Positions 1-9,259 of a stretch of 64,000 nucleotides of DNA are shown here, one piece after another. The notes beneath the pieces were generated by a model, which searched no databases, was not told where the DNA came from, and worked only from the letters and a program-made list of their open reading frames with translations. Numbering within the stretch: position 1 is the first letter of the stretch; each line of letters starts with the position of its first letter. The stretch is from Lachancea dasiensis (taxonomy: Eukaryota > Ascomycota > Saccharomycetes > Saccharomycetales > Saccharomycetaceae), in NCBI GenBank assembly GCA_900074725.1, contig LT598458.1, forward strand, positions 930,001 to 994,000. Direction: 5' to 3'. The translations under genes were made by a program, and so were the position numbers.

Positions 1-1289
1 TGCCCGGAGCTCATAGTTGTGGTAGAAGCCAAACGCGATGGTTCTGGTTTTGGTGATGAGAAAGAATCATTAAGGGCTAATAAATCCCCCAATGCGCTGG
101 GGGTCCTTTGTTCCGTAGCTTGCGCGTTCGCGAACATCGGTTTAGTATCTCTCGATGGAATCGATGGCATTTCACCTACAGGGTGATGTGAATGTTGCGA
201 ATTGTCTGTAGAGTAAAGCCCCAAGGCTGGGGATTGCAATATTTGATTTGGAACCACGTCTGGTAATTCCACCCCACTCTTTTTCTTTTGGAGTAAAAAC
301 ATGGCGATTGCAAACTCTAATTTGGAAAACTCAGCATTGTTGTGGATGTCAGCCAAGTCCCAGACAGTGGCAAGGATCTCCTGACTCAATCTCGAAGAGA
401 GAAAGAACGGGACCAGCACATCAGAGCTCAGACTACCAGCCTTGTTTTTGTCCAGGGAATCGAATATGGCGTCGAACTGTTGCTTCTTCTCATAAGACAA
501 AGTCCAATCGGGGGCAGCATTGGAGAAAGTATTCGAAGAAATTCTAGTTGAAGAAGGTTGGTTCGAGTTTTGCGATAGTCCGGTGGAGTTTGCGCTAAGA
601 ATAGGTCCAGGTGGTGCTGAGACATTCACAGAGTCCCAAACGTAGTCAGGAAGTGCTTCAGGTAATGAAGCTAACGCTGGATTGTTTGCCATGGCTAGCT
701 GAATAAGATGCATCGCCATAATGAACTCCTGTTTGCTGAGGGTTCCGGAATTATTTCTGTCACAAAGATTCCAAATTGAACCTAAAGTAGGCATTGGAAG
801 CTTAGCTTTCAGGAAAATGTCCTTTGCCTTGTCACCCGCCAATACAGGTGCCCCATTTGTCGACCGATCGAATAGCTGCGAAAACTTAGAAGCGTCATAA
901 GGAGTGATAGCCGGAATCAAACTGGGATTAGATGCCCCGGTGCTGATACTAGACAAATTTGCTTGTGTAGCACTTGACCCTAAAGCACTGGAAGCTGGAT
1001 TTTGGTAAAGGTCAGACGTTATCGGTAACGAAGGGTTCGATTGCAAGTGACCCATTAGTCTCATAGCTGCACTAAATTGGGAAAGATTGAGAAAGCCCTG
1101 GTTTCCGGTGTCACAAACTGCCCAAATTTGTGAGAGAATCTGAGCACTAAGACCTGATTGATTAAACAAGGGCTTGACGGCTTCCCCGGTAACAATGCCT
1201 AAATCTTCTGGATCAAGCTTCTTAAATTCCTTTTTAAAAACATCCTGTTCCTGTGGAGAAAGCGGAGTTCGAAACGCAACTGTAGCCAT
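1..1289 (-). CDS. EDE1: Ede1-like EH-domain endocytic scaffold, 5' part only
   Basis: Ede1 is an early-arriving scaffold of clathrin-mediated endocytosis at the plasma membrane; its EH domains bind NPF motifs of other coat proteins. Reading leftward from the ATG at 1289, the frame stays open to the window edge (about 429 codons; S. cerevisiae Ede1 is near 1,380 aa, so roughly two thirds lie outside). Three EH-type modules are visible at about residues 10-105, 135-225 and 275-370, each with EF-hand-like segments such as VCDTGNQGFLNLSQF, LCDRNNSGTLSKQEF and DSLDKNKAGSLSS. The linkers are rich in Ser, Asn and Pro, as in Ede1. Orthology is by domain order and my reading of the protein. S. cerevisiae EDE1 (YBL047C) is on chromosome II, unlike the genes to the right, so a synteny junction lies between it and TRX. 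Confidence 0.93.
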   Translation of the reverse strand, partial: MATVAFRTPLSPQEQDVFKKEFKKLDPEDLGIVTGEAVKPLFNQSGLSAQILSQIWAVCDTGNQGFLNLSQFSAAMRLMGHLQSNPSLPITSDLYQNPASSALGSSATQANLSSISTGASNPSLIPAITPYDASKFSQLFDRSTNGAPVLAGDKAKDIFLKAKLPMPTLGSIWNLCDRNNSGTLSKQEFIMAMHLIQLAMANNPALASLPEALPDYVWDSVNVSAPPGPILSANSTGLSQNSNQPSSTRISSNTFSNAAPDWTLSYEKKQQFDAIFDSLDKNKAGSLSSDVLVPFFLSSRLSQEILATVWDLADIHNNAEFSKLEFAIAMFLLQKKKSGVELPDVVPNQILQSPALGLYSTDNSQHSHHPVGEMPSIPSRDTKPMFANAQATEQRTPSALGDLLALNDSFSSPKPEPSRLASTTTMSSG

Positions 1290-2816
1290 GGAGTTTCGAG
1301 TTTGACAAGCTAGTTCTCGACTCACGCAAAACTGTTTATGTTTAGCGATTTATAACATGACGGATAGTGCACTAGTAACTAATGAAACTTATGAATAAGA
1401 AAGGGGTGAGTGTCTTAGTACGAAGTGATTGAAACAATGGTAAGCTCTGCAGTGATTAATGGGACCAAAAGACACCGATTCTCAAGCAGCTTAGCGTTAC
1501 GATTACTCGCCTCAACTATAGGGCAGCTTGTTGCTTGTAATTTCCCTCTAATACCAGTTGTAGAGTATTTCCTCGTTTCATCATCTCCTTTCATCAATTA
1601 GCGTTGCGTTAGCGAGACTCAAAACATTTCGGAATTTTGGGCACGACGTTAGAAGTTGAACAGAGAGTATCTTATAACGTCAGATCTGACTTATTTATTA
1701 AATTCTATTGTGACATCATTCCAATAATTTAAGTTTTATATCTTGGCAGCTACTTTGGACTATTAAAACTCTCAAAGACAGAAAAATAAGCAAATGAGTG
1801 AACGAAAGCATGGTAAACAAACTTGAAAACTTTATACCATAACGTCATATTTTCTGGTATTCTAGTTTTGTGAATATTGCTTTCCTGTCATAGAGGGGTG
1901 AGCATTGTCATCCTCACATGTATACCGTTTGAAGGGCCCAGTAAATTATGGGGCGCCGGTAAAAAGGCATGTGGCAAGTTGCACCGGTTTTCCTTATGGT
2001 ATGAAATCTAGCGGAACTTTCTGCGTCAAAAATGTCCCTCTCAGTCTTGAGTCAACTTGGGAAAACACTTTTGAAGGGAAGCCTAGGGATGAGTAAATAA
2101 ACGAGAATGAGTATAAAGGGGCTAAGCCTGTATGGTTAGTAATAGAATTATCTTATTTAGTTGCTGTTGTAAAAATCATTTGTTCTTTGTTAAAGTTGTC
2201 TTGATGGCTGACTGAGTTGTGTTTGGCGTACTAAGATAGGAAACCTCAAGATGTCAGGATAAGGTCAATAATTTATTTCGGATTGTGTTTCAAGGACACA
2301 TGAGACTTAGCCTCATGTATAGGTAGAGCTAATGGAAACTCTTTGATGGTTGATAGCTAGTCGTAGGTAGAGAGAACCAAGCGTGTTTTGATCTATTTAT
2401 TATATTTATACATTAAGCCCGATCGTATTACGACAGTGTGTCGTGGAACGACTGGAATAGTAATAATGACATGCTTTAAGTCAGAGGCTAGTCAAAGACC
2501 GTTATCGCTATGACTGATGCGATTCACATTAGCTCCGCTGGAGACAGCAAGATGATCCAACGCTCTGGGAGCGTCATGTTAACGCACGAGCGTCGAGTGG
2601 CATCTACGAAAAACATCAAGAAAGAGCTTGGCGGAAAAGAACAGATAAGCACTGAATAAAGAAGAGTTCAAATGCATAGAAAATATTACCGAGGTCTCCA
2701 AGTTCAGCAGCCTATAATCACGTTCATCTCTTTAGTTTAGGGCCGTAGTGATCGGAAATAACATGACCAGACTCTGTAGTGGTATACCTCTCCGTGTATG
2801 ATTACTAACGAAATAG
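1290..2816. other. 1.5 kb intergenic stretch without a recognisable gene
   Basis: This stretch lies between the EDE1 start and tRNA-Ser. It has no ATG-initiated frame that looks like a protein. The longest open stretch (about 1905-2096 on the + strand) begins with TTG and shows no family resemblance. I see no long terminal repeat pair, tRNA B-box or known snRNA motif. The left few hundred bases presumably carry the EDE1 promoter. It spans a synteny junction, so unrecognised decayed sequence is possible. Confidence 0.6.
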
Positions 2817-2898
2817 GGCAATTTGGCCGAGTGGTTAAGGCGTAAGATTAGAAATCTTTTGGGCTCTGCCCGCGCAGGTTCGAATCCTGCAGTTGTCG
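2817..2898 (+). tRNA. tRNA-Ser(AGA)
   Basis: This is an 82-nt type II tRNA with a long variable arm and no intron. The acceptor strands (GGCAATT / AGTTGTC), the D arm (GGCCGAGTGGTTAAGGC) and the T arm with B box (GGTTCGAATCC) are intact. The anticodon AGA is at 2850-2852 in the loop TTAGAAA. It matches the yeast tRNA-Ser(AGA) I know at nearly every position; the outermost anticodon-stem pair looks like a U-U mismatch. A T-run at about 2907-2913 can serve as the Pol III terminator. Confidence 0.97.
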
Positions 2899-3500
2899 TT
2901 ATTTCCTTTTTTTGGATCTTTAATATGCGGTCGCTATCGTAGTAACGGCATCCGCATACCTCTCTTTACACCTGATCGTCGTCCACTTCTTCCTGGCGGG
3001 TGCAACAAAGTCCAACCTACTCCGATTTTTGTCGATACTTGGTTGTTGAGGTCCGTCCTTTTGTCACATCGCCTTACCACAAGCGCTCTAGAATTTTCTA
3101 CATAAAAACCACAGCTACGAAACAGTGCAGGCAACTCTTGGTGAAGTCTGCTTGCCATACCCAGCAGGAAAACAAAAATGTGAAATACCAACCAACGTAA
3201 CGCCTTACTCATCCATAACTATTCATCGGCGCTCAAGCCCATAATTCTACCTAATTCTGGAAAGCCTTCCTTTATGACATATCCGTCTTCTCATGATTCT
3301 GTCATTAAAAAGCTGACGCTTAGTAAAAGTTAGGATTCTGGCTCTCATATGATCTCGACTTATATAACCACATTTTTCTCAAATTGAAGTATAAAAGGCA
3401 GTGAAAAAAGTCCCTTGGAAAAGAAGTCCAGCACTTCGGCAGATTGCTTAACATTCTACATAAAAATTCACCCACTAATAAGATCCCCATAACAATCACA
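2899..3500. other. Intergenic stretch, thioredoxin promoter side
   Basis: No gene is seen between tRNA-Ser and the thioredoxin ATG. The right half holds the thioredoxin promoter, with a Yap1-like site and a TATA box that are listed separately. The short open frames here overlap each other on both strands and resemble nothing known. Confidence 0.6.
3320..3326. promoter_or_regulatory. Yap1-type site upstream of thioredoxin
   Basis: The sequence TTAGTAA (reverse complement TTACTAA, the core Yap1 response element) lies 175 bp upstream of the thioredoxin ATG, followed by a TATA box (TATAAAA, 3390-3396). Yap1 is the oxidative-stress activator of TRX2 in S. cerevisiae. Conserved use here is an inference from motif and position. 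Confidence 0.55.
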
Positions 3501-3812
3501 ATGGTTACTCAACTTGCTTCTGCTGCTGACTTCGACAAAGCCATCCAGGCCGACAAATTGGTTGTCGTAGACTTTTTCGCTACGTGGTGTGGCCCTTGCA
3601 AAATGATTGCCCCAATGTTGGAGAAGTTCGCCGCCGAATACTCGTCCGCTGACTTCTACAAACTAGATGTTGATGAGGTCCCAGAAGTTGCCCAGAAAAC
3701 CGAAGTCTCTGCGATGCCAACCATCGTTTTGTTCAAGGCCGGCCAAGTCGTTGACAAGGTCGTTGGTGCCAACCCTGCGCTAATCAAACAAAAGATCGCC
3801 GCTAACGCTTAA
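3501..3812 (+). CDS. TRX2: Cytosolic thioredoxin
   Basis: Thioredoxin is a small dithiol reductase that donates electrons to ribonucleotide reductase, PAPS reductase and peroxiredoxins and is recycled by NADPH-thioredoxin reductase. The 103-aa product, from the ATG at 3501, has the active site WCGPC (Cys30, Cys33), the buried aspartate region VVVDFF, and the cis-proline loop SAMPT. Its length equals yeast Trx1/Trx2. An upstream in-frame extension begins with a non-ATG codon and is not needed. The gene sits next to SER2, exactly as TRX2 (YGR209C) sits beside SER2 (YGR208W) in S. cerevisiae. In a species without the genome duplication this may be the single ortholog of both TRX1 and TRX2. Confidence 0.97.
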   Translation: MVTQLASAADFDKAIQADKLVVVDFFATWCGPCKMIAPMLEKFAAEYSSADFYKLDVDEVPEVAQKTEVSAMPTIVLFKAGQVVDKVVGANPALIKQKIAANA

Positions 3813-3917
3813 ACAGCGTCCTGCGCAGATGAATTCTCATAGCGATGTTTAGTTACGTATGTATGCACACTCTATCAAATCAAATTTATTACAAGGTTGC
3901 GAATTAAGGCATTGTGT

Positions 3918-4850
3918 TTATACCAAGAGCTCGGCAATCTCAGCATCGGTGTAACCAAATATATAAAAAGCGTCGCGAAGCGACTTGGTGTTAAGCTTGG
4001 AGGAAGCCGCCTTCTGCACTTTGGGTTTGGCGTTCCAGGCGATTCCGAGCCCAGCAACCGCCATAGCGGGCAAGTCGTTTCCTCCATCGCCAACCATAAC
4101 GGTAGACTCGACTGGAACATCGTATTGCTTGGCCAGGGCCAGCAGTGTCTCGGCCTTACATTCCCCATCTACAATGTCGCCCACAGTCCTGCCGCTCAGC
4201 ACCTCCAGCCCCGATTGGGGGTCATTTTCCGTGGCCAGCACGTTGGCCCGCGAGTAATCCAACTCCAAGGTGTCCCGCATGTGGTTGGCGAAGGGCGCGA
4301 ACCCACCACTTAGCACGGCTAGCTTACATCCACTTTTCTTGAGACCACGACATAACTCTGGGACGCCCTCGGTGACCCGCAACTTGGACTTGATGTCGTC
4401 ATACAACGTGGCCGTCTTGATGCCCTTCAGCAGCTTGACACGTTCTGCAAGCGATTGCTTAAAATCTAGCTCGTTGTTCATCGCACGCTCCGTAATCTCA
4501 GCCACGAGATCTTCTACCTGCGCATAGGCTGCGATAAGTTCGATGACCTCCTGGTAGATTAGCGTCGAGTCCATATCAAAAACGACAAGTCCCTTTTGTT
4601 TGCGAAACTTGGTGTTTTCTTGAACCACAATATCCACGGCTTGACAGTTAAATAGGGCAACCTTCTGCCGCAGAGATGCAACGTCCAGGGTCGAATCTAG
4701 GAAATAATCTTGAGCCCGGGTTGCCAATTCAATTTTGGACTCGACTTGAACCTCTGGTATAGACTTCAAAAAGGATACAAATTCCTCCTTGAAATCCTCA
4801 CTCAAAGAGTTACAATGCCCAATGACAGTGACAATTATTTTAGTCTCCAT
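3918..4850 (-). CDS. SER2: Phosphoserine phosphatase
   Basis: Ser2 hydrolyses 3-phosphoserine to serine, the last step of serine synthesis from glycolytic 3-phosphoglycerate, in the cytosol. The 310-aa product (S. cerevisiae 309) is a HAD-superfamily enzyme: motif I VVFDMDSTLI (nucleophile DxDST), motif II VLSGGFAPF, and motif IV VGDGGNDLPAM. An N-terminal region of about 90 residues precedes the HAD core, as in the family. I chose the ATG at 4850; three codons further upstream in frame begin with GTG and lack homology. It converges on thioredoxin with about 100 bp between the stops, and diverges from CIR1. Confidence 0.97.
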   Translation of the reverse strand: METKIIVTVIGHCNSLSEDFKEEFVSFLKSIPEVQVESKIELATRAQDYFLDSTLDVASLRQKVALFNCQAVDIVVQENTKFRKQKGLVVFDMDSTLIYQEVIELIAAYAQVEDLVAEITERAMNNELDFKQSLAERVKLLKGIKTATLYDDIKSKLRVTEGVPELCRGLKKSGCKLAVLSGGFAPFANHMRDTLELDYSRANVLATENDPQSGLEVLSGRTVGDIVDGECKAETLLALAKQYDVPVESTVMVGDGGNDLPAMAVAGLGIAWNAKPKVQKAASSKLNTKSLRDAFYIFGYTDAEIAELLV

Positions 4851-5190
4851 GTTCACCACAAAATTCGCTTTGTTTTACGCCAACTGTGCTTACGCCTCGA
4901 ATAATGTTTAACATTTTTGACTTGTCTACTAGTTAATGGAAAAAAACCTTCAAGCTAGTGAATTAAATTGAGGAATCACACCTGTCAAGAATCATTAGAG
5001 TGCATATCTAGAGACGTCGAAAGCCAGTCTGAAGCTAAGAAGCAAGCTCAAATAACAATTCAGCAGAATTCTCTTTTCATTTGTTAGATTCACCCTCCGG
5101 TCAACTTGGAGAATTCTTTTTGTACTTGGCGCTCGACTTCAGGTAACTTGTTCTCGCTAACCACCACATTCACCAAGGCTGTGTCGCATA
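4851..5190. promoter_or_regulatory. Divergent promoter region SER2/CIR1
   Basis: This is 340 bp between two divergently transcribed genes. It contains A/T-rich runs but no coding frame, RNA gene or site I can name with confidence. Confidence 0.5.
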
Positions 5191-5967
5191 ATGTCTAAAT
5201 CGCTGCGTATTTTAGTACCCGTTAAGAGAGTCATTGACTATGCTATTAAGCCTCGAGTCAACAAAGCCGGTACGGGTGTCGAGAAAACTGGTGTCAAGTT
5301 CAGCATGAACCCATTCGATGATATTGCAGTTGAAGAAGCGGTTCGTATCAAGGAAACACACAAGAAAATGGTTGAAACTATTCACGCAGTATCTATTGGC
5401 CCTGCAAAAGCTCAAGATATTTTGAGAACTGCTTTGGCCAAAGGTGCCGATACATGTACGTTGATCGATGCCAAAGAAAAGGAGTTAGAACCATTGGCTG
5501 TGGCCAAAATTTTAAAACAGGTGGTTGCCAAGCAGAATGCCAACTTGGTAATTCTCGGTAAGCAAAGTATTGACGACGATTGCAACAACACGGGCCAAAT
5601 GTTGGCTGGTCTACTAAACTGGCCACAGGCCACCAACGCTGCAAAAGTGGAAGTAGATGCATCTTCCATGATCGTCAGAGTTACGAGAGAAATTGATGGT
5701 GGCGAAGAGACCGTCAGCGCTCCGCTTCCGCTTGTCATCTCGACTGACTTGCGTTTGAACCAACCTCGTTACGCCACATTGCCAAATTTGATGAAGGCCA
5801 AGAAAAAGCCGATGGAGAAACTTTCACTGTCCGATTTTGCCGACGTTCCTACTGACCCAAGACTGGAGGTTCTTAAGGTGGAAGAACCAGCCACGAGGTC
5901 CGCAGGGATCAAGGTTGCATCGGTAGATGAACTCATTGAAAAGTTGAAAGCTAACAAGGCTATCTAG
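5191..5967 (+). CDS. CIR1: Electron transfer flavoprotein beta subunit
   Basis: Cir1 is the yeast ETF-beta homolog, a mitochondrial matrix protein working with Aim45 (ETF-alpha) and Cir2 (ETF dehydrogenase). The 258-aa product (S. cerevisiae 261) starts SLRILVPVKRVIDYA, as in ETF-beta, and carries the family motifs MNPFDDIAVEEAVR, LGKQSIDDDCNNTGQMLA and LPLVISTDLRLNQPRYATLPN, the last being the ETF-beta signature region. The C-terminus contains several Lys/Glu-rich helices, as is typical. The gene follows SER2 in the same order and relative strands as YGR208W-YGR207C. Confidence 0.96.
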   Translation: MSKSLRILVPVKRVIDYAIKPRVNKAGTGVEKTGVKFSMNPFDDIAVEEAVRIKETHKKMVETIHAVSIGPAKAQDILRTALAKGADTCTLIDAKEKELEPLAVAKILKQVVAKQNANLVILGKQSIDDDCNNTGQMLAGLLNWPQATNAAKVEVDASSMIVRVTREIDGGEETVSAPLPLVISTDLRLNQPRYATLPNLMKAKKKPMEKLSLSDFADVPTDPRLEVLKVEEPATRSAGIKVASVDELIEKLKANKAI

Positions 5968-6080
5968 ATGTATATATCCCACAAACAATAGACGAATTCT
6001 ACGAGACGGAAAGAAGTTGGGTTCAGATCCTACAATGGCCTGGAATCCTCGACTTTTACTGGTACAAATGTACCGTTGTG

Positions 6081-6386
6081 CTAACGTTTTTCTGAGCGTC
6101 TCGCTGGCGAAAGTACTCCTCCAGAGGTCATTCCTGGAGGACGTTTCGACAAGCAAGTTTCGGCAAACCAAACGTCAAACTTCTCGGTTCTTTTACGACG
6201 CTCATCGATCGCCTGTTGCAGCTGTTCGCATTCAAATATCCACGCTTTTAGATGCTGCTGGGCTGGAGCCCCTGCAGGCAACGTCACCGGGGAAAACTCT
6301 AGTTTACGGACCGGCTGAAATAAATCCTGTTCCATGCCATTACGCAAGGGTACCTGGAGAAGAAGCTCTTCTGCAGTGAGGGCCAT
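6081..6386 (-). CDS. MVB12: ESCRT-I subunit Mvb12
   Basis: Mvb12 is the fourth subunit of yeast ESCRT-I (with Vps23, Vps28 and Vps37) and stabilises the complex during cargo sorting into multivesicular bodies. The 101-aa product has the same length as S. cerevisiae Mvb12; the ATG at 6386 was preferred over a TTG three codons upstream. Proteins this small diverge fast and the call leans on size, a central charged helix (HLKAWIFECEQLQQAIDERR) and position: it follows CIR1 on the opposite strand just as YGR206W follows YGR207C. The two stops are about 110 bp apart, so the genes converge. Confidence 0.8.
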   Translation of the reverse strand: MALTAEELLLQVPLRNGMEQDLFQPVRKLEFSPVTLPAGAPAQQHLKAWIFECEQLQQAIDERRKRTEKFDVWFAETCLSKRPPGMTSGGVLSPARRSEKR

Positions 6387-6972
6387 TACCACCAACGCCA
6401 GGCACTCTGTATCTGGAGGCGGGTGTTAATTCCGAGTTTGACGGTTTTCCTTGGTGGTCGAGACTTTGTATTATTAGGGTCAGGGTCTTATCACGGGGTC
6501 TGCACTGTTCGCTATTCACTGTTTTACGATAATCAACAACACACAAACCAAGGGCCAATGACAAGTCATAACCATCGGATTGGCAAGCTTGCCTTAGGGC
6601 CATTTTTCCACGGAGTCACATATCGATATGTGAATTCAACAAGAAGCAATACACGAGCTAAAACCTTAGAAGTGACCAGTGGTTCACATGGCTCTGATCT
6701 CAAAAGGGACTACTTTTCATGACTAAATCGCCCAGCGTAGTTGAAGAGATCAGCTGCGTTACGAAACCAGAGTGAATGGTTGTCAGCATCCTTGACTAAG
6801 CATTGCTTAAGTATCATTATACATCTTTCAGACCGTTCACGTATTTAGTGATACAATTATATCGTCGTCTCTTCTTATAAATTCAGCCGTAAACGACAAA
6901 CAAGTATGACAGCACCTCGTCCGTCAGTCTTGTATAGCCCTCGTCTCTGCAATATATAACCACTCTCAAATA
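6387..6972. other. Divergent intergenic region MVB12/BNA1
   Basis: This is 586 bp between divergent genes. An open stretch at about 6423-6722 on the + strand has no family resemblance and overlaps the expected MVB12 promoter, so I do not call it. No RNA gene or repeat is seen. Confidence 0.5.
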
Positions 6973-7515
6973 ATGCTAAATACGTCCCCGATTAATATCG
7001 AAAAATGGCTGAAGGAAAATGGTCATTTGTTGCAGCCTCCAGTGAACAATTATTGTCTTCACAGAGGAGGTTTTACAGTTATGATTGTGGGTGGCCCTAA
7101 CGAGCGCACTGACTATCACGTAAATCCTACGCCTGAATGGTTCCACCAGAAGAAAGGACATATGACGTTACGGGTAGTTGATGATTCCCTAGAAGGACCC
7201 CAAAGGTTCAAAGATGTCACCATCCAGGAAGGTGATTCGTACTTGCTGCCCGCCAACGTGCCACATAATCCTGTCCGATACGCCAATACCGTTGGGATTG
7301 TTGTGGAACAAGACAGGCCTGAGGGAAAACACGATATGCTAAGGTGGTATTGTTCTAACTGCCACGCGGTAGTGTGCCAATTTGAATTCCAGATGTTGGA
7401 TTTGGGCTCTCAGGTTAAGGAAGGGATTCTCAAGTTTGACAGTAGCATAGAACACAGAATTTGCAAAAACTGCGGAACGGAAAACTTTTCTCGGCCCCAA
7501 GAGACTAAGAAATGA
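6973..7515 (+). CDS. BNA1: 3-hydroxyanthranilate 3,4-dioxygenase
   Basis: Bna1 opens the ring of 3-hydroxyanthranilate in the kynurenine route from tryptophan to NAD. The 180-aa product (yeast enzyme about 177) is a cupin. The iron-binding segment with [15 protein letters not shown] and the second cupin motif [12 protein letters not shown] are present. The C-terminus has two CxxC pairs (CSNC and CKNC), the rubredoxin-like metal site found in fungal and bacterial enzymes of this family. From here the gene order switches to the chromosome X partner block (YJR025C). Confidence 0.96.
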   Translation: MLNTSPINIEKWLKENGHLLQPPVNNYCLHRGGFTVMIVGGPNERTDYHVNPTPEWFHQKKGHMTLRVVDDSLEGPQRFKDVTIQEGDSYLLPANVPHNPVRYANTVGIVVEQDRPEGKHDMLRWYCSNCHAVVCQFEFQMLDLGSQVKEGILKFDSSIEHRICKNCGTENFSRPQETKK

Positions 7516-7784
7516 TGTACATGTACTGCCTTGGCCAATGATAACGGGTTTTAATGACGCTTAGATCCATCCATTTGTGACTAGCAAGGCACGAAATATA
7601 TAATTAATGCCAATTTACTCTTAAGCCATGTTGGGGGTTAATAACATCGACCCCTCTTCCCGAGTGGTTTTGGCACCTCGCTCGTTGTATTTGTTGTATA
7701 CGCACTAATAAAAATATAGTGACGTTATTACTTAGTGCGAAGTCATGAAAGCTAAACCAGAGAAAACGGCAGTGGCGCTTTGAA

Positions 7785-8579
7785 ATGAGCTCTTGCTTCT
7801 GTAAAGAGGGAGATACTCCAATTGAATTGTCAAGAGAGCCCGCCAGAAGCATGGAAAGCCAGGCTTCTGATCCCCTAGTCAAATCCTCGGATCCTCGGCA
7901 TCCAGCAAACCTTATTTGCTCACTTTGCAAGCTCTTTTACTACAACAATTGGGTTACTGGGACCGGTGGCGGCATCTCTATTAAGCATCCGGAAACGGGC
8001 CACATCTACATTGCGCCCTCAGGGGTTCAAAAAGAACAACTGCAACCGGAGCACATGTTCGTGATGGACCGTGCTTCGGGCGCTTACATCCGTACTCCTC
8101 AACTATACAAACCCAGCGCATGTACACCTCTGTTTCTATCATGCTATTCCCAGCGCAATGCTGGCGCCGTTATCCACACGCATTCACAGCATGCTGTTAT
8201 GTGCTCATTGATCTTTGACAAGGAGTTCAGAATCGCCAACATTGAGCAGATCAAGGCGATCCCGAGTGGCAAAAAAGATCCACTAAGGGGCAAAGATCTC
8301 AACTTGTCATTTTTTGACACTTTGGTGATACCTATTATCGACAACACGGCACATGAGGAAGACTTGACCGATGGACTACAGGAAGCTCTACTGGCATATC
8401 CCAATGCCACGGCTGTTATTGTTAGAAGGCATGGAATCTACGTTTGGGGCCCCACAGTCGATAAGGCCAAAGTTTTCAACGAAGCTATCGATTACTTGAT
8501 GGAATTGGCTTGTAAAATGCGCCAACTCGGAATACCTCCCGACTGTGGCATAGGGGAGGAAAGTAAATTCCTAAGATAG
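7785..8579 (+). CDS. MDE1: Methylthioribulose-1-phosphate dehydratase
   Basis: Mde1 dehydrates methylthioribulose-1-phosphate in the methionine salvage pathway that recycles methylthioadenosine. The product belongs to the class II aldolase family: the glycine-rich segment [11 protein letters not shown], the zinc-ligand motif HTHSQHAV and the later [10 protein letters not shown] are all present. From the first ATG the protein is 264 aa. A second ATG at 7851 gives 242 aa, close to the 244 aa of S. cerevisiae, and homology begins just after it ([12 protein letters not shown]), so translation may well start there. It lies downstream of BNA1 as in S. cerevisiae (YJR025C, YJR024C). Confidence 0.95.
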   Translation: MSSCFCKEGDTPIELSREPARSMESQASDPLVKSSDPRHPANLICSLCKLFYYNNWVTGTGGGISIKHPETGHIYIAPSGVQKEQLQPEHMFVMDRASGAYIRTPQLYKPSACTPLFLSCYSQRNAGAVIHTHSQHAVMCSLIFDKEFRIANIEQIKAIPSGKKDPLRGKDLNLSFFDTLVIPIIDNTAHEEDLTDGLQEALLAYPNATAVIVRRHGIYVWGPTVDKAKVFNEAIDYLMELACKMRQLGIPPDCGIGEESKFLR

Positions 8580-8717
8580 GCACCTAGGAAGCAACGGGGC
8601 CCTCATGAACGTTTCTCAAATCCGCCTTAGCAAAACTCGATTTCCTTTTAATGTACATAAGTGGGTAAACTGGTATAAAACAAGGTATAAAATCGCTCAA
8701 GGCAAAGTCCCCGCTGC

Positions 8718-9047
8718 TCATTGCTTCCTGCTGGCCCACACTCGCTTCCAGACAAGATGTTCGTCTTCCACGATATTCCTAGTATCTTTGAGAGCAGTTA
8801 CACCCGCTCCCGTTTCTTCTGAACCGAGGGCTGCCGCTCCATCTTCTAATAGTCCACAACAAACTATTTGGCTACCACGAACCATGTAAGAACTTGCTAA
8901 GTGACTTCCACTAATTCGGTCTTGTGCTTCGGAAAGAAGCAAGTTTGTGCTCTTATCAAATCCTTCCAGAGTAGCACAAACGCATTGGCCTTCCGTGGTG
9001 ACCACCACGATGCGTTTGTTGAGGAAGTCCTTCAACAATGGCGACAT
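8718..9047 (-). CDS. LSM8: U6 snRNP protein Lsm8
   Basis: Lsm8 is the subunit that distinguishes the nuclear Lsm2-8 ring, which binds the 3' end of U6 snRNA, from the cytoplasmic Lsm1-7 ring. The 109-aa product (same length as S. cerevisiae) begins SPLLKDFLNKRIVVVTTEGQ, an Sm1 motif, with a Gly followed by Asp-Lys-Ser-Thr-Asn, and ends the fold with the Sm2-type MVRGSQIVCCG. The C-terminal 40 residues are a low-complexity extension. It is convergent with MDE1 and divergent from MER2, matching YJR022W. Confidence 0.95.
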   Translation of the reverse strand: MSPLLKDFLNKRIVVVTTEGQCVCATLEGFDKSTNLLLSEAQDRISGSHLASSYMVRGSQIVCCGLLEDGAAALGSEETGAGVTALKDTRNIVEDEHLVWKRVWASRKQ

Positions 9048-9196
9048 GGAGATGCTATCTCAATTCAAGTGGATGGTTGATTGCCAGTCTTCACACTGAC
9101 TGACTGATTAAATTCCTCGTCTATTCTCGTACCAAGTGACTGTCAAGGCTCGTGAATTTAATTAGTACATATTTGTTTTGATTGTATCTGGAGAAC

Positions 9197-9206
9197 TAAC
9201 CGCCCA
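9197..9206. promoter_or_regulatory. URS1/Ume6-like site upstream of MER2
   Basis: The sequence TAACCGCCCA (reverse complement TGGGCGGTTA) differs by one base from the URS1 form TGGGCGGCTA that Ume6 binds at early meiotic genes. It lies about 55 bp upstream of the MER2 ATG, in the MER2/LSM8 divergent promoter. It suggests mitotic repression and meiotic induction of MER2, by analogy to S. cerevisiae. Confidence 0.45.
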
Positions 9207-9259
9207 CCCTCCGCCAGCAAAACCAAGAACATCGCAAAACGTTGTTAAACAAGTCACTG

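Noticed and set aside
1905-2096. 63-codon open frame between EDE1 and tRNA-Ser
   Set aside because: It starts with TTG rather than ATG, resembles no family and lies in an A/T-rich gap where such frames arise by chance.
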